Assembly (NCBI RefSeq): GCF_001908095.1
Contig: NZ_MKGR01000012.1
Location: forward strand, 52,322 to 116,321
Length of the DNA stretch: 64,000 bases
Source: Xenorhabdus thuongxuanensis
GTDB lineage: Bacteria; Pseudomonadota; Gammaproteobacteria; Enterobacterales; Enterobacteriaceae
Direction: 5' to 3'
In this document: positions 63,139 to 64,000 of the stretch, piece by piece
Position numbering within the stretch: the first letter of the stretch is position 1
How the letters are laid out: each line of letters starts with the position of its first letter
The notes under the pieces: model-generated
Seen by the model: only the letters and a program-made list of their open reading frames with translations
Database searches by the model: none
What the model was told of the DNA's origin: nothing
Made by a program: the position numbers and the translations under genes

Positions 63139-63897
63139 ATGTCAGTAATAAATAAATTAGACAGTAATATTGCTCAACAATGTTCATTTACCCCTGATCA
63201 ATTCAAGGTTAACGTCACAACTAAAATTGATAATGATATCACTGCACCTATTGGCTCTTCTCCGTGGGCACTAATTCAGGTGTATTTAGGCAAGAAAGTG
63301 TATAGACGTAATTGGAGCTATCCTGTTGAATACATACATCTTGTATCTGATAGCTCGCCTTTAATTGAGAAGCGCGAGCAAGACAATATTACCGCTTGGC
63401 AGCCAACACCAGAAGATTTAACAGCTTGTGACTGGGAATTACAGGGGGACCCCAATCTGGAATTTGATCTTGAAGTGGGAAAAGAAATGTATAACGATAG
63501 CCAATGCTTTGGATATTTTAATATAAATAGTTCTTCTTCATCTACTTACATTGGTACCTTAGATCTAATCAAGAATAATTCAGATATTAAGAACATAACA
63601 ATGTTCTATTTTATTGAAGATGTAATATTATCTATTCACGCCTCCTCTGATAACAACCAAGAGAGTTGTCAAAAAGTGGTGGAATTGTTTAGTAAACAAC
63701 TCACTGTAATGGTTGATGATGTACATTATTTTATTGGGTATGGAGGCACGAATCTTACCAGTGACGAACACAAATGCGAGTTCGGCCCAACAACATATCA
63801 AAATCCTAGCAATAAAAACCTAAAAAAATTAGGTGACCTGTTGAAACAAAACGTAGGTAAAACACTTCGTATTCGCTTAGTGTGGAATGATCATTAA
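63139..63897 (+). CDS. Tad2-like (DUF2829) domain protein with novel C-terminal half
   Basis: 252 residues; GAGG ribosome-binding site 6 nt before the ATG. Residues about 41-102 have the DUF2829/Tad2 pattern: WALIQVYLGKKVYRRNW, a strand ending in YIHLV, then ITAWQPTPEDLTACDWEL. Phage family members follow the same plan (A...L..GK.V.R..W ... W.P...DL.A.DWE). Phage Tad2 sequesters the cyclic signal of Thoeris immunity; a chromosomal copy may bind another nucleotide or have another role. Residues about 103-252 form a separate domain I do not recognise, with two or three Cys and the end NVGKTLRIRLVWNDH. No signal peptide. It shares its promoter cassette with the Ig-like gene. Confidence 0.7.
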   Translation: MSVINKLDSNIAQQCSFTPDQFKVNVTTKIDNDITAPIGSSPWALIQVYLGKKVYRRNWSYPVEYIHLVSDSSPLIEKREQDNITAWQPTPEDLTACDWELQGDPNLEFDLEVGKEMYNDSQCFGYFNINSSSSSTYIGTLDLIKNNSDIKNITMFYFIEDVILSIHASSDNNQESCQKVVELFSKQLTVMVDDVHYFIGYGGTNLTSDEHKCEFGPTTYQNPSNKNLKKLGDLLKQNVGKTLRIRLVWNDH

Positions 63898-63903
63898 TTT
63901 ATA

Positions 63904-64000
63904 GGGTCTGTTGATGTTTTAAGGTCATAATTCATTCAGCCCACATGGGCAACCAGACAATGATAAACGCCAGAGCCAACATACTGGCGTAATTCCGTTC
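63904..64000 (-). mobile_element. end of an IS5-family insertion sequence (cut by window edge)
   Basis: The element probably begins near 63904 with GGGTCTGTTGATG, a plausible terminal inverted repeat. It continues past the window. The assignment rests on the transposase C-terminus encoded just inside it. Confidence 0.6.
63932..64000 (-). CDS. IS5-family transposase, C-terminal end only
   Basis: The minus strand reads ERNYASMLALAFIIVWLPMW then a stop at 63932-63934. The motif (K)RNYASM.ALA...IWL is the usual end of IS5-group (IS427/IS1031-like) DDE transposases. Only 22 codons are inside the window, so intactness cannot be judged. Confidence 0.7.
   Translation of the reverse strand, partial: ERNYASMLALAFIIVWLPMWAE

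Overview
The window reads as chromosome of an enterobacterium of the Morganellaceae, most probably Xenorhabdus or a close relative. The housekeeping genes keep Escherichia coli family blocks (glyQS; yidE-yidQ-yidR; gmk-rpoZ-spoT-trmH-recG; gltS/xanP/yicH; typA/glnALG; pstSCAB-phoU; ompR-envZ; greB/tex). They are AT-richer and joined differently, and EnvZ has almost no periplasmic domain, as reported for Xenorhabdus. The genus call is an inference, since no 16S gene is present.

Layout. 1-2577: dipeptide transporter genes dppB (cut by the window edge) and dppA, on the minus strand. 2578-4840: an AT-rich accessory patch with a TTTA microsatellite, a 92-residue orphan, a small lipoprotein and a decayed leader ORF. 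4840-8101: tRNA-Pro and glyS/glyQ. 8295-15077: tag, avtA, yidE, yidQ, yidR, yicG. 15116-27976: ligB facing away from gmk-rpoZ-spoT-trmH-recG, then gltS, xanP, yicH. 27966-32121: fabY, dtd, yihX, typA. 32309-36924: a RES-toxin remnant and the nitrogen control locus glnA-glnL-glnG, with NtrC enhancers and a sigma-54 promoter readable in the DNA. 36962-40898: IS630 remnant, hemN, a small membrane protein, yihI, and a GT39-like membrane glycosyltransferase. 40971-44632: adenine permease adeP, then a divergent TetR/MFS efflux pair. 44977-45426: a VapA-family protein related to Rhodococcus equi virulence-associated proteins. 45621-48052: an amino-acid ABC transporter with no ATPase gene beside it. 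48163-52752: phoU-pstBACS behind tandem Pho boxes. 52956-57911: envZ-ompR, greB, tex. 58277-63897: an inverse autotransporter with near-identical 348-bp repeats, followed by two small leaderless proteins in duplicated promoter/terminator cassettes, one carrying a Tad2-like (DUF2829) domain. 63904-64000: the end of an IS5-family element.

How it fits together. Three regulons are visible from binding sites: NtrC/sigma-54 at glnA and glnL, PhoB at pstS, and PurR at the two purine permeases xanP and adeP. The accessory genes are single insertions between conserved blocks. The most unusual are the VapA-like gene and the autotransporter/Ig-like/Tad2-like cluster at the right end. No CRISPR array, rRNA gene or intact prophage was seen.
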